Shown here piece after piece: positions 1 to 4,905 of a stretch of DNA of 5,377 nt (within the stretch, counting starts at the first letter, position 1; each line of letters opens with the position of its first letter). The stretch is from Actinomycetota bacterium (lineage in GTDB: Bacteria > Actinomycetota > Actinomycetes > Actinomycetales > Cellulomonadaceae). Position numbers and translations under genes: made by a program. The notes under the pieces are model-generated. The model was not told the origin of the DNA. It saw only the letters and a list, made by a program, of their open reading frames with translations, and did no database searches. The stretch spans positions 1-5,377 of the forward strand of contig JAHIJU010000331.1 of NCBI GenBank assembly GCA_018898235.1, given 5' to 3'.

Positions 1-170
1 GCCTTGAGCACGGTGCGCCGGGTGGGGTGGGCGGCACGCGCCCCGTCCGCGCTGCCCGACGCCGGACTGCCCGACGCCTGACCGACAACCGGCCCGACGC
101 CCGACGCCCCGTCACCCGGAACCGCACCCGGCTCCGCGCCCGGACGCCCGGACGCGTCGTGCCCGCTCAT
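1..170 (-). CDS. N-terminus of a probable Tat-exported protein (partial, runs off left edge)
   Basis: An open frame starts at the ATG at 170-168 and stays open for 56 codons to the window edge. The ATG overlaps the TGA stop of the TetR gene as ATGA, and GAGGTG lies 5 bases before it inside the TetR gene, a good ribosome binding site. Residues 2-47 are a low-complexity Gly/Ala/Ser/Pro stretch. They are followed by HPTRRTVLKA (residues 48-57, the last from an incomplete codon), which fits the twin-arginine signal pattern S/T-R-R-x-x-L-K. The hydrophobic segment and mature enzyme would lie outside the window, so function cannot be assigned. Tat substrates of this kind are often cofactor-binding oxidoreductases or hydrolases, which is family knowledge and not seen here. 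The n-region is long for a Tat signal, so a later start is possible, but the 4-base overlap favours this one. It is probably co-transcribed and co-regulated with the repressor. Confidence 0.68.
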   Translation of the reverse strand, partial: MSGHDASGRPGAEPGAVPGDGASGVGPVVGQASGSPASGSADGARAAHPTRRTVLK

Positions 171-811
171 CGCGTCACCTCGTCGCCCGCGAGGCCGAGC
201 ACCCGTCGCCCGCGGGCGGTGAGCAGCGGGCGGACCACCACGAGCGGAGCGTTCGGGGCGTCGAGCACATCGCCGCCGACGACGGCCGCGAACGGCGCCG
301 CGGTCTCCGACACGAGCCACAGGACGGCGACCAGGTCGGCGACGGTGGTCGGCGGTGCCGGGCGGTGCAGCAGCCCGGCGTCGATGAGCAGCTCGACGAG
401 CGCGCCGAGACCGGCGGCGCGGTCGGTGAGGTTGCTCCGGTACCGCTCGGCGAGCACGGGATCGGCGTGCAGCAGCGGGAGGAGTTCGCGGGCGAAGAAC
501 CCGAAGCCGGCGCTGACCTCGCGCTGCACCGCCGTCCGGTCCCACAGCGCGCGCAGCACCTGCTCCGGGTCCCCGTCGGCCGCGAGCGGGAGGGCGGAGG
601 CCGCCGACCACTCGTCGAACAGCGCCCGGACGATCTCGCCCTTGTTGGCGAACCAGTAGTAGAGGTTGCCGGGGCTGATCCCGGCGACCTCGGCGATGCG
701 TCCGGTGGTGACCTGGGCGATCCCGTCGGTCTCGAACAGCGCGCGGGCGGTCGCCAGGATGTCCTCCCGCCGGTGGGCGGTGCGCTGCGGGGTCCGGCTC
801 GGTTCGACCAT
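167..811 (-). CDS. TetR/AcrR-family transcriptional repressor
   Basis: This 214-aa protein has the length of a typical TetR-family dimer. Residues 14-66 form the N-terminal DNA-binding domain: a first helix (REDILATARALFETDG) and then the helix-turn-helix with TTGRIAEVAGISPGNLYYWF and the usual NKGEIV follow-on. Residues 85-205 are a less conserved, Ala/Leu-rich helical region expected to bind a ligand and form the dimer. The ligand cannot be told from sequence. The ATG at 811 follows a TATGCT hexamer by six bases with no Shine-Dalgarno sequence, so a leaderless transcript is likely. Two palindromic operators sit directly upstream, which implies autoregulation. The stop overlaps the start of a downstream Tat-signal gene, so that gene is the most likely regulated partner. 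The upstream MarR gene is on the same strand but 94 bases away, with this separate promoter between them. Confidence 0.93.
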   Translation of the reverse strand: MVEPSRTPQRTAHRREDILATARALFETDGIAQVTTGRIAEVAGISPGNLYYWFANKGEIVRALFDEWSAASALPLAADGDPEQVLRALWDRTAVQREVSAGFGFFARELLPLLHADPVLAERYRSNLTDRAAGLGALVELLIDAGLLHRPAPPTTVADLVAVLWLVSETAAPFAAVVGGDVLDAPNAPLVVVRPLLTARGRRVLGLAGDEVTR

Positions 812-814
812 TGC

Positions 815-830
815 TAGAGCATATGCTCTA
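815..830. promoter_or_regulatory. TetR operator 1, perfect 16-bp palindrome
   Basis: TAGAGCATATGCTCTA is its own reverse complement over all 16 bases. It ends 4 bases before the start codon of the TetR gene and covers the presumed -10 hexamer at 818-823. The size and perfect symmetry suit a TetR-family dimer, and occupancy here would block transcription of the repressor gene. The assignment to this repressor is inferred from position. Confidence 0.82.
818..823 (-). promoter_or_regulatory. Probable -10 element of the TetR gene (leaderless start)
   Basis: Read on the minus strand this is TATGCT, which fits the actinobacterial -10 pattern TAnnnT. Exactly six bases separate it from the ATG at 811, so transcription would begin at or next to the A of the start codon. 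No Shine-Dalgarno sequence is present. The hexamer lies inside operator 1. No convincing -35 box is visible. Confidence 0.5.
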
Positions 831-831
831 T

Positions 832-847
832 TAGAGCAAATGCTCTA
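832..847. promoter_or_regulatory. TetR operator 2, near-identical 16-bp inverted repeat
   Basis: TAGAGCAAATGCTCTA has 7-base arms (TAGAGCA and TGCTCTA) around a 2-base centre. It differs from operator 1 at a single central base. The two sites are 17 bp centre to centre with one base between them, close to one and a half helical turns, so two dimers would sit on largely different faces of the DNA. This spacing fits cooperative or paired-dimer repression. Confidence 0.78.
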
Positions 848-848
848 G

Positions 849-905
849 CCCTTGGGCCCCAGGTTCGACACCGGGCGGTCCCACGAGGTCGCCGATGGGT
901 CTGGC
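849..905. other. Short gap between MarR stop and TetR operators
   Basis: These 57 bases hold no gene. CTTGGGCCCCAG (851-862) is a 12-base palindrome with one mismatched pair that could form a weak hairpin after the MarR gene, but no U-run follows. Transcription of the TetR gene probably starts independently to its left. Confidence 0.4.
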
Positions 906-1343
906 CTACCTCGGAGCGCCGGGTTCGTCGACGATGCGGTGCAGCAGGGCGAGCAGCTGGGCCTGCTCCTCGGCCGTCAACCGGGCGAGGCGGGCGGCGG
1001 CCCCGGCGGCGCGGTCCTGGACGACGCGGTCCAGCAGCTGTTCGGCGGCCGGGGTGAGCGCGATGAGCGTGGCCCGCCGGTCGGTCGGGTCGGGTCGCCG
1101 CTCGACGAGCCCCTCGGCGGCCGCGAGGTCGACCTTGGTGGTGACCGAACGCGGCGCCAGGTCGAGCCGCGCGGCGAGCTCACCGGGTCGTTGCGGTCCG
1201 TCGCAGCGTTGCAGCATGCGCAGGAAGCGGAGCTGACCTGGGGTGACGCCGTCGTTGGCGCCCGAGCTCATCGTCTCGCGCCGCACGGTGTGCAGCAGCG
1301 TGTGGACGAGGTCGAGCAGCTCGGTGGAGGAGTCGTGGGCCAT
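906..1343 (-). CDS. MarR-family transcriptional regulator
   Basis: This 145-aa protein has the normal length and layout of the MarR family. An N-terminal dimerisation helix (residues 4-24) is followed by the winged helix-turn-helix at about residues 33-98. The recognition helix lies around DLAPRSVTTKVDLAAAEGLV, and the wing is RRPDPTDRRATLIALT with the family's conserved D-x-R pattern. A C-terminal helical pair (100-140) completes the dimer interface. The gene is divergent from the ABC exporter with 113 bp between start codons, the usual arrangement for a MarR repressor that controls an adjacent efflux pump. The ATG at 1343 follows TAGGGT by six bases and lacks a clear Shine-Dalgarno sequence, so translation may be leaderless. 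The inducing ligand is unknown. Confidence 0.92.
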   Translation of the reverse strand: MAHDSSTELLDLVHTLLHTVRRETMSSGANDGVTPGQLRFLRMLQRCDGPQRPGELAARLDLAPRSVTTKVDLAAAEGLVERRPDPTDRRATLIALTPAAEQLLDRVVQDRAAGAAARLARLTAEEQAQLLALLHRIVDEPGAPR

Positions 1344-1349
1344 GTCCGG

Positions 1350-1355
1350 ACCCTA
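1350..1355 (-). promoter_or_regulatory. Probable -10 element of the MarR gene (leaderless start)
   Basis: The minus strand reads TAGGGT, a TAnnnT match, then CCGGAC and the ATG at 1343. The six-base gap equals that of the TetR gene in this window and would place the transcript start at the start codon. The -35 region (around TCATGT, 1378-1373) is poor, which is common in high-GC actinobacteria. Confidence 0.42.
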
Positions 1356-1447
1356 CCAGTTGTGAGCCTGGCACATGATGAGTTAACCTCAGCAAATCGC
1401 GACCCCCTCCCACGTCGAGAGCCCCGGCGGTCGCCCCTCTTCCCCCC

Positions 1448-1452
1448 GGAGG
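1448..1452 (+). promoter_or_regulatory. Ribosome binding site of the ABC exporter
   Basis: GGAGG is a full Shine-Dalgarno core. It is 4 bases from the GTG at 1457 and 13 from the in-frame ATG at 1466, so neither spacing is ideal and the true start is one of these two. Confidence 0.65.
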
Positions 1453-1456
1453 CCTC

Positions 1457-3328
1457 GTGTCCCACATGCGCCCGACGCTCGTCGGGTTCACCCGCGACCG
1501 GTCCGTCACCGACCACCAGCTGTCCCGCACCACGCTGCGCCGGATCCTCGGCTTCGCCCGGCCCTACCGCAGCCAGCTCGCCGTGTTCCTCGTCGTCATC
1601 GCCCTGGAGGCCGCCGCCGGTGCGGTCACCCCGATCCTGTTCCGCGAGCTCATCGACCGCGGCATCACCCCCGGCGACCGCCGCGTCGTCGTGCTGGCCG
1701 CAGGCGGCGCCGCGGCGCTCGCGCTGCTCGGCGCCGGGCTGTCCGTCGTCGACCGGTGGCTGTCCGCGCGCATCGGCGAGGGGCTCATCCGCGATCTGCG
1801 CACCGAGGTGTTCGACCACGTGCAGCGCATGCCGCTCGCGTTCTTCTCCCGCGCCAAGACCGGAGCCCTGGTCCAGCGGCTCAACGGCGACGTGCTCGGC
1901 GCCCAGCAGGCGTTCACCTCCACCCTGCAGAACGTGGTGTCGAACGCGCTCACCGTCGTGTTCGTGCTGGCCGCGATGGCCTCGATGTCCTGGCAGCTCA
2001 CGTTGCTGTCCCTCGTGCTGGTGCCGGTGTTCGTCGCCCCCGCCCGCTGGTTCGGCACCCGGATGTCGGCCATCACCCGCGAGTCCTACGATCTCAACGC
2101 GACCGCCGCCCAGACCATGACCGAGCGCTTCAACGTCGCCGGCGCCCACCTGGTGAAGATCTTCGGCACCCCGCAGCGGGAGTCCGCGAGCTACGGCGAA
2201 CAGGTCGAACGCGTGCGGCTCATCGGCGTGCGGCGCGCGCTGTACGCCACCTGGTTCCGGGTCGGGCTCACCACCGTCGCGGCGCTCGCGGTGGCCATCA
2301 TCTACGGCGTCGGTGGCCTCGCGGCGATCAGCGGTGGGCTCACCGTCGGCGTCGTCGTCGCCCTGACGGCCTACCTGCAACGGCTCTACGGCCCGCTCAC
2401 CGCCCTGTCGAACGTGCAGGTCGACGTCATGACGGCGCTCGTCTCGTTCGAACGGGTCATCGAGGTGCTCGACCTGCGACCGACCGTGGCGGATGCGCCC
2501 ACCGCCCGTGACCTGCGGACCTCCGTGGCCGCGCAGGGAGCCAGCGTCGAGCTGGACCACGTGGGCTTCCGCTACCCCTCGGCCGACGAGGTGTCCCTGG
2601 CCTCGCTGGAGTCGGTCGCCACGCTGCCGCACGATGCGAGCGCCGACACCCTCACCGACGTCAGCTTCACCGTGCCCGCCGGGGCGATGGTGGCCCTCGT
2701 CGGCCCGTCCGGCGCCGGCAAGACGACCATCTCCCAGCTCGTCACCCGGATGTACGACCCGACCCGCGGTGCCGTCCGCATCGCCGGCGCGGATCTGCGG
2801 GACGTCACCCAGGCCTCGTTGCACGAGGTGATCGGCGTCGTCAGCCAGGAGGCGCATCTGTTCCACGACACCGTCGCGGGCAACCTGCGCTACGCCCGGC
2901 CGCAGGCCACCGACGCCGAGCTGGAGGCCGTGCTGCGCGCCGCGCGCATCTGGGACCTGGTCGCGGCCATGCCCGACGGGATCGAGACGGTGGTCGGCGA
3001 CCGCGGCTACCGGCTGTCCGGTGGCGAGCGCCAGCGTCTGGCCATCGCCCGCCTGCTGCTCAAGGCGCCCGACGTGGTGGTGCTCGACGAGGCCACCGCC
3101 CACCTGGACTCCGAGTCCGAGGCTGCCGTCCAGGCCGCGCTCGACGAGGCGCTCACCGGGCGCACGAGCCTGGTCATCGCGCACCGCCTCTCGACCATCC
3201 GCCAGGCCGACCTCATCGTGGTCCTCGACGACGGCCGGGTCGTCGAGCAGGGCACCCACCCCGAGCTCCTGGCCGCCGGTGGCCTCTACGCCGACCTGTA
3301 CCGCACCCAGTTCGCGCCGGCGGCCTGA
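1457..3328 (+). CDS. ABC exporter, fused transmembrane and ATPase domains
   Basis: This 623-aa protein is a half-size ABC exporter that should work as a homodimer or heterodimer in the cytoplasmic membrane, using ATP to move a substrate outward. The transmembrane domain covers about residues 35-320, with hydrophobic segments near 41-60, 76-97, 156-178, 180-199, 263-290 and 293-307. The ATPase domain (about 363-618) has every expected motif: A-loop Tyr373, Walker A GPSGAGKTT (416-424), Q-loop Gln464, signature LSGGE (520-524), Walker B VVVLD with Asp544 and catalytic Glu545, and H-loop His576. A roughly 20-residue insert (376-397, VSLASLESVATLPHDASADT) separates the A-loop strand from the rest of the domain. 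I believe this occurs in related actinobacterial exporters. The start is GTG 1457 or ATG 1466. The divergent MarR gene suggests induction by a toxic substrate. Drug or lipid export is inferred, and the substrate is unknown. Confidence 0.95.
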   Translation: MSHMRPTLVGFTRDRSVTDHQLSRTTLRRILGFARPYRSQLAVFLVVIALEAAAGAVTPILFRELIDRGITPGDRRVVVLAAGGAAALALLGAGLSVVDRWLSARIGEGLIRDLRTEVFDHVQRMPLAFFSRAKTGALVQRLNGDVLGAQQAFTSTLQNVVSNALTVVFVLAAMASMSWQLTLLSLVLVPVFVAPARWFGTRMSAITRESYDLNATAAQTMTERFNVAGAHLVKIFGTPQRESASYGEQVERVRLIGVRRALYATWFRVGLTTVAALAVAIIYGVGGLAAISGGLTVGVVVALTAYLQRLYGPLTALSNVQVDVMTALVSFERVIEVLDLRPTVADAPTARDLRTSVAAQGASVELDHVGFRYPSADEVSLASLESVATLPHDASADTLTDVSFTVPAGAMVALVGPSGAGKTTISQLVTRMYDPTRGAVRIAGADLRDVTQASLHEVIGVVSQEAHLFHDTVAGNLRYARPQATDAELEAVLRAARIWDLVAAMPDGIETVVGDRGYRLSGGERQRLAIARLLLKAPDVVVLDEATAHLDSESEAAVQAALDEALTGRTSLVIAHRLSTIRQADLIVVLDDGRVVEQGTHPELLAAGGLYADLYRTQFAPAA

Positions 3329-3358
3329 GCACGGCGCCCCCTTCCCGCGCCCCGCCCA

Positions 3359-3426
3359 CCGGTTCGGCTGTCTCCCGCGGACTCGGCTGAGATCTCGGCC
3401 GATCCCGCGTCAGGCAGCCGAACCGG
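3359..3426. repeat. Long imperfect palindrome A (68 nt), possible bidirectional terminator or repeat element
   Basis: The outer arms CCGGTTCGGCTG (3359-3370) and CAGCCGAACCGG (3415-3426) are perfect 12-base inverted complements. Three further pairs follow (TCT with AGG, one a G-U). After two mismatches comes an inner 34-nt palindrome (3376-3409) centred on GAGATCTC, with only two mismatched positions and one G-U. As RNA it would form one nearly continuous stem of about 30 pairs from either strand. It begins 30 bases after the ABC exporter stop codon. Termination for both converging genes is plausible, although neither strand has a U-tract. Membership of a dispersed palindromic repeat family is the alternative. 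Confidence 0.72.
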
Positions 3427-3469
3427 CGCTGAGCTGGCGCGCTCCAGCCACCCGCCCGACCTCGTCCGC

Positions 3470-3554
3470 CGACTCGGCCCTCCGGCGTCGGATCGGCCCT
3501 CCGGCGTCGGATCGGCCTCCATCTCCGCCGATTCCGCGCCGGAGGGCCGAGTCG
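3470..3554. repeat. Long imperfect palindrome B (85 nt)
   Basis: The arms at 3470-3487 and 3537-3554 are perfect 18-base inverted complements (CGACTCGGCCCTCCGGCG and its complement). Pairing resumes inside, with GATCGGC (3491-3497) against GCCGATT (3526-3533 region) including a G-U, leaving a loop of about 29 bases. It shares an 18-nt core with palindrome A: ATCTCCGCCGATTCCGCG at 3521-3538 matches 3392-3409 at 16 of 18 positions. The two look like diverged members of one repeat family, or one copy expanded from the other. Confidence 0.72.
3475..3512. repeat. 19-bp direct repeat, two perfect copies
   Basis: CGGCCCTCCGGCGTCGGAT occurs at 3475-3493 and again at 3494-3512 without a gap. A third, degenerate unit begins CGGCCTCC at 3513. 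The first copy lies mostly in the left arm of palindrome B, so part of that arm is duplicated into the loop and could pair with the right arm in two registers. Confidence 0.85.
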
Positions 3555-3620
3555 ATGGCACGCGAGGGCCGGGACCGGAGGCGGGAGCCGCGGGCCCGGC
3601 GCCGGCAGCCGAGCAACGGA

Positions 3621-3752
3621 CTCAGCGAGCCGGGCGCAAGGCGCAGGGCGCAGCTCAGCGAGCCGGGCGCTAGGCGCAGGGCGCAGCTCAGCGAGCCGGG
3701 CGTTGGGCGCAAGGCTCAGCTCAGCGAGCCGGGCGCCGGGCGCAGGGCGCAG
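3621..3752. repeat. 33-bp tandem repeat, four units
   Basis: Units start at 3621, 3654, 3687 and 3720, each beginning CTCAGCGAGCCGGGCG and then a variable GC-rich tail of the type GCGCAGGGCGCAG. Spacing is exactly 33 bases each time, with no unique spacers. A fifth, diverged unit start (CTCAGAGAGTCGGTCGCAGG) begins at 3753 and holds the stop codon and last codons of the minus-strand gene. Because 33 is a multiple of three, 11-residue periodic peptides appear in several frames (LAELRPAPGAR on the minus strand, LSEPGARRRAQ on the plus). I do not regard these as real proteins. Confidence 0.9.
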
Positions 3753-3753
3753 C

Positions 3754-4905
3754 TCAGAGAGTCGGTCGCAGGTCGTCGGGGTGGATGAGGAACTCGGCCT
3801 CATCGGCGATCTCGCCGCCGAACGCCTCCCACAGCCGCACCGCGACGTCGTTGACCAGGGGCGCGGCCCGGCCGCGGGCCACCCGGTGCAGGGCCGAGGG
3901 GTGCTCGGCCTGCTGCTGCTCGGGGTCGACCGCGTGCCAGCGGACCCGCAGCGCCACCAGGCCCATCGAGGCCCAGGTGACCTCGCGCAGCACCAGCGGC
4001 GGCGCCTCGAGCTGCTCCGAGACGACCTCGACGAACCCGTCCAGGTCGAGGTCGGCGAGCACCCCGAACACCGTCGAACGGCGCCGGCCGGCCATCGCCT
4101 CGTCGTACGCGGCGGCCTCGGCGACCAGCCGATGGCGCTCCTGCTCATCGCTGACGCCGTGCAGGTCGAGGGTCTCGCGCAGCGCGGCCAGGGCGCCGGT
4201 CTGCGGCTGCGGGCGCACCCGGGAGTGCCGACCGGTCGGCGCGCGCTCGACCAGCGGACCACGCCAGCCGCCGTCGACCGGGGGGGTGGCGCGCGGCAGC
4301 ACCCGGCGCACCTGGGCGAGCAGCTCCTCGGGGGTCGGCTGCGCCGTCGTGTAGAGCGTGAGGTCGACGGCCGCCTCCGGGTCGGGGATGAGCACCACGC
4401 CGTCGTCGGCCGTCCGCACCGCCCCACCGACCCGCCGGGCCGACGCGATGAGCCAGCGCACGACTCGCTCCTCCTCACGCACCGGCAGACCTGCACCGAA
4501 CGCGCGGCGCAGCCCGTCGCGGTCCCCGCCCCCGGCGAACGGCGGCTCACCCCGCTCGCGCGGCGTCTCGACCACCCACACCTGGTCGCAGTACGCCGGG
4601 AGCCCGAGCGCCACCGGGTCGACGAGCGCCGACGGCCCGACGAGCCCCGACTGTCGTCCGATCCGCAACCGGCTCACCGGGGCGGGCCGGTCACCGACCG
4701 CCCGGATGCCGAACGCTGAGGTCACGGCCGGCAGGATCCCGGTGCGGGGGGCTGCGGTCTCGACCGGCTCCCAGGCGACCGCACCGAACCGCGAGACCGC
4801 GAGCGCCTCGAGCTCGGCCGGCTCGACGTCGGGCGGCAGGGCCAGGAGGTGGTGGGACCGGGTCCGCGGGTCGTTCAGGTCGAGGACGGGCAGGGCTGGG
4901 GTCAT
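3754..4905 (-). CDS. Hypothetical protein, 383 aa, coupled to dcd
   Basis: I do not recognise a family. The start is set at the ATG at 4905-4903, which overlaps the dcd stop as ATGA. The open frame continues upstream to 5061, but that part lies antisense-free within dcd in another frame and is not needed. The product is MTPALPVLDLNDPRTRSHHLLALPP onward in blocks, soluble, with no signal peptide or membrane segment. The middle and C-terminal parts have regular alpha/beta character: strands such as DQVWVVETP (107-115) and DDGVVLIPDP (167-176), and helices at 232-272. A conserved-looking block with three tryptophans follows at about 305-360 (REVTWASMGLVALRVRWHAVD and VNDVAVRLWEAFGG). It ends IHPDDLRPTL. 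An RRVGGAV segment near 157-163 precedes DDGVVLIPDP. The 4-base overlap implies translational coupling to dcd. Its last codons match the adjacent 33-bp repeat units. Codon use is uniformly G/C-ending, like its neighbours. Confidence 0.85.
   Translation of the reverse strand: MTPALPVLDLNDPRTRSHHLLALPPDVEPAELEALAVSRFGAVAWEPVETAAPRTGILPAVTSAFGIRAVGDRPAPVSRLRIGRQSGLVGPSALVDPVALGLPAYCDQVWVVETPRERGEPPFAGGGDRDGLRRAFGAGLPVREEERVVRWLIASARRVGGAVRTADDGVVLIPDPEAAVDLTLYTTAQPTPEELLAQVRRVLPRATPPVDGGWRGPLVERAPTGRHSRVRPQPQTGALAALRETLDLHGVSDEQERHRLVAEAAAYDEAMAGRRRSTVFGVLADLDLDGFVEVVSEQLEAPPLVLREVTWASMGLVALRVRWHAVDPEQQQAEHPSALHRVARGRAAPLVNDVAVRLWEAFGGEIADEAEFLIHPDDLRPTL

Larger units (their letters stand above)
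1344..1456. promoter_or_regulatory. Divergent promoter region between MarR gene and ABC exporter
   Basis: On the plus strand, TTGTGA (1360-1365) and TAACCT (1384-1389), 18 bases apart, make a plausible promoter for the exporter with an untranslated leader of about 60 bases. On the minus strand, TAGGGT (1355-1350) sits six bases before the MarR ATG. The two promoters overlap head to head. An imperfect inverted repeat TGAG-N5-CTCA (1379-1391) covers the plus-strand -10, and a second one, TGTG-N7-CACA (1361-1375), covers most of its -35. Either could be the MarR operator. These are pattern matches without experimental support, and the repeats are weak compared with the TetR sites. Confidence 0.5.
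3329..3753. other. 425-bp gene-free convergent spacer filled with repeats
   Basis: The region lies between the stop of the ABC exporter (plus) and the stop of the 383-aa gene (minus), so both genes transcribe into it. It contains, in order, a 68-nt palindrome, a small 5-bp hairpin (GCTGG at 3433-3437, CCAGC at 3444-3448), an 85-nt palindrome with an internal direct repeat, a GC-only stretch with short palindromes such as CCGGCGCCGG (3596-3605), and a 33-bp tandem array. Open frames cross it on both strands, but they are repeat-driven, low in complexity and lack credible starts. I see no gene in it. No U-run follows the hairpins. Confidence 0.75.

Noticed and set aside
27..659. Plus-strand frame opposite the TetR gene
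   Set aside because: Arg/Ser/Thr-rich antisense shadow with no ribosome binding site or family resemblance.
852..2120. 422-codon plus-strand frame opposite MarR and into the exporter
   Set aside because: It has no domain and shifts to Pro/Ser/Arg low complexity inside the exporter gene; typical high-GC frame shadow.
1268..3259. 663-codon open frame on the minus strand, antisense to the ABC exporter
   Set aside because: It is a GC-rich shadow: the composition is His/Gly/Asp/Arg-rich without domains, and it lies fully opposite a gene with every ABC motif intact.
3410..3712. Small minus-strand protein in the convergent spacer
   Set aside because: It consists only of translated palindromes and tandem units; no plausible start signal.
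3621..3775. CRISPR array
   Set aside because: The units are strictly tandem with no unique spacers, and no cas genes are present.
3213..4550. 445-codon minus-strand frame crossing the tandem repeats with an 11-residue LAELRPAPGAR periodicity
   Set aside because: It overlaps the 383-aa gene in another frame and is Arg/Ser/Pro-rich. The peptide repeat follows automatically from a 33-bp DNA repeat.
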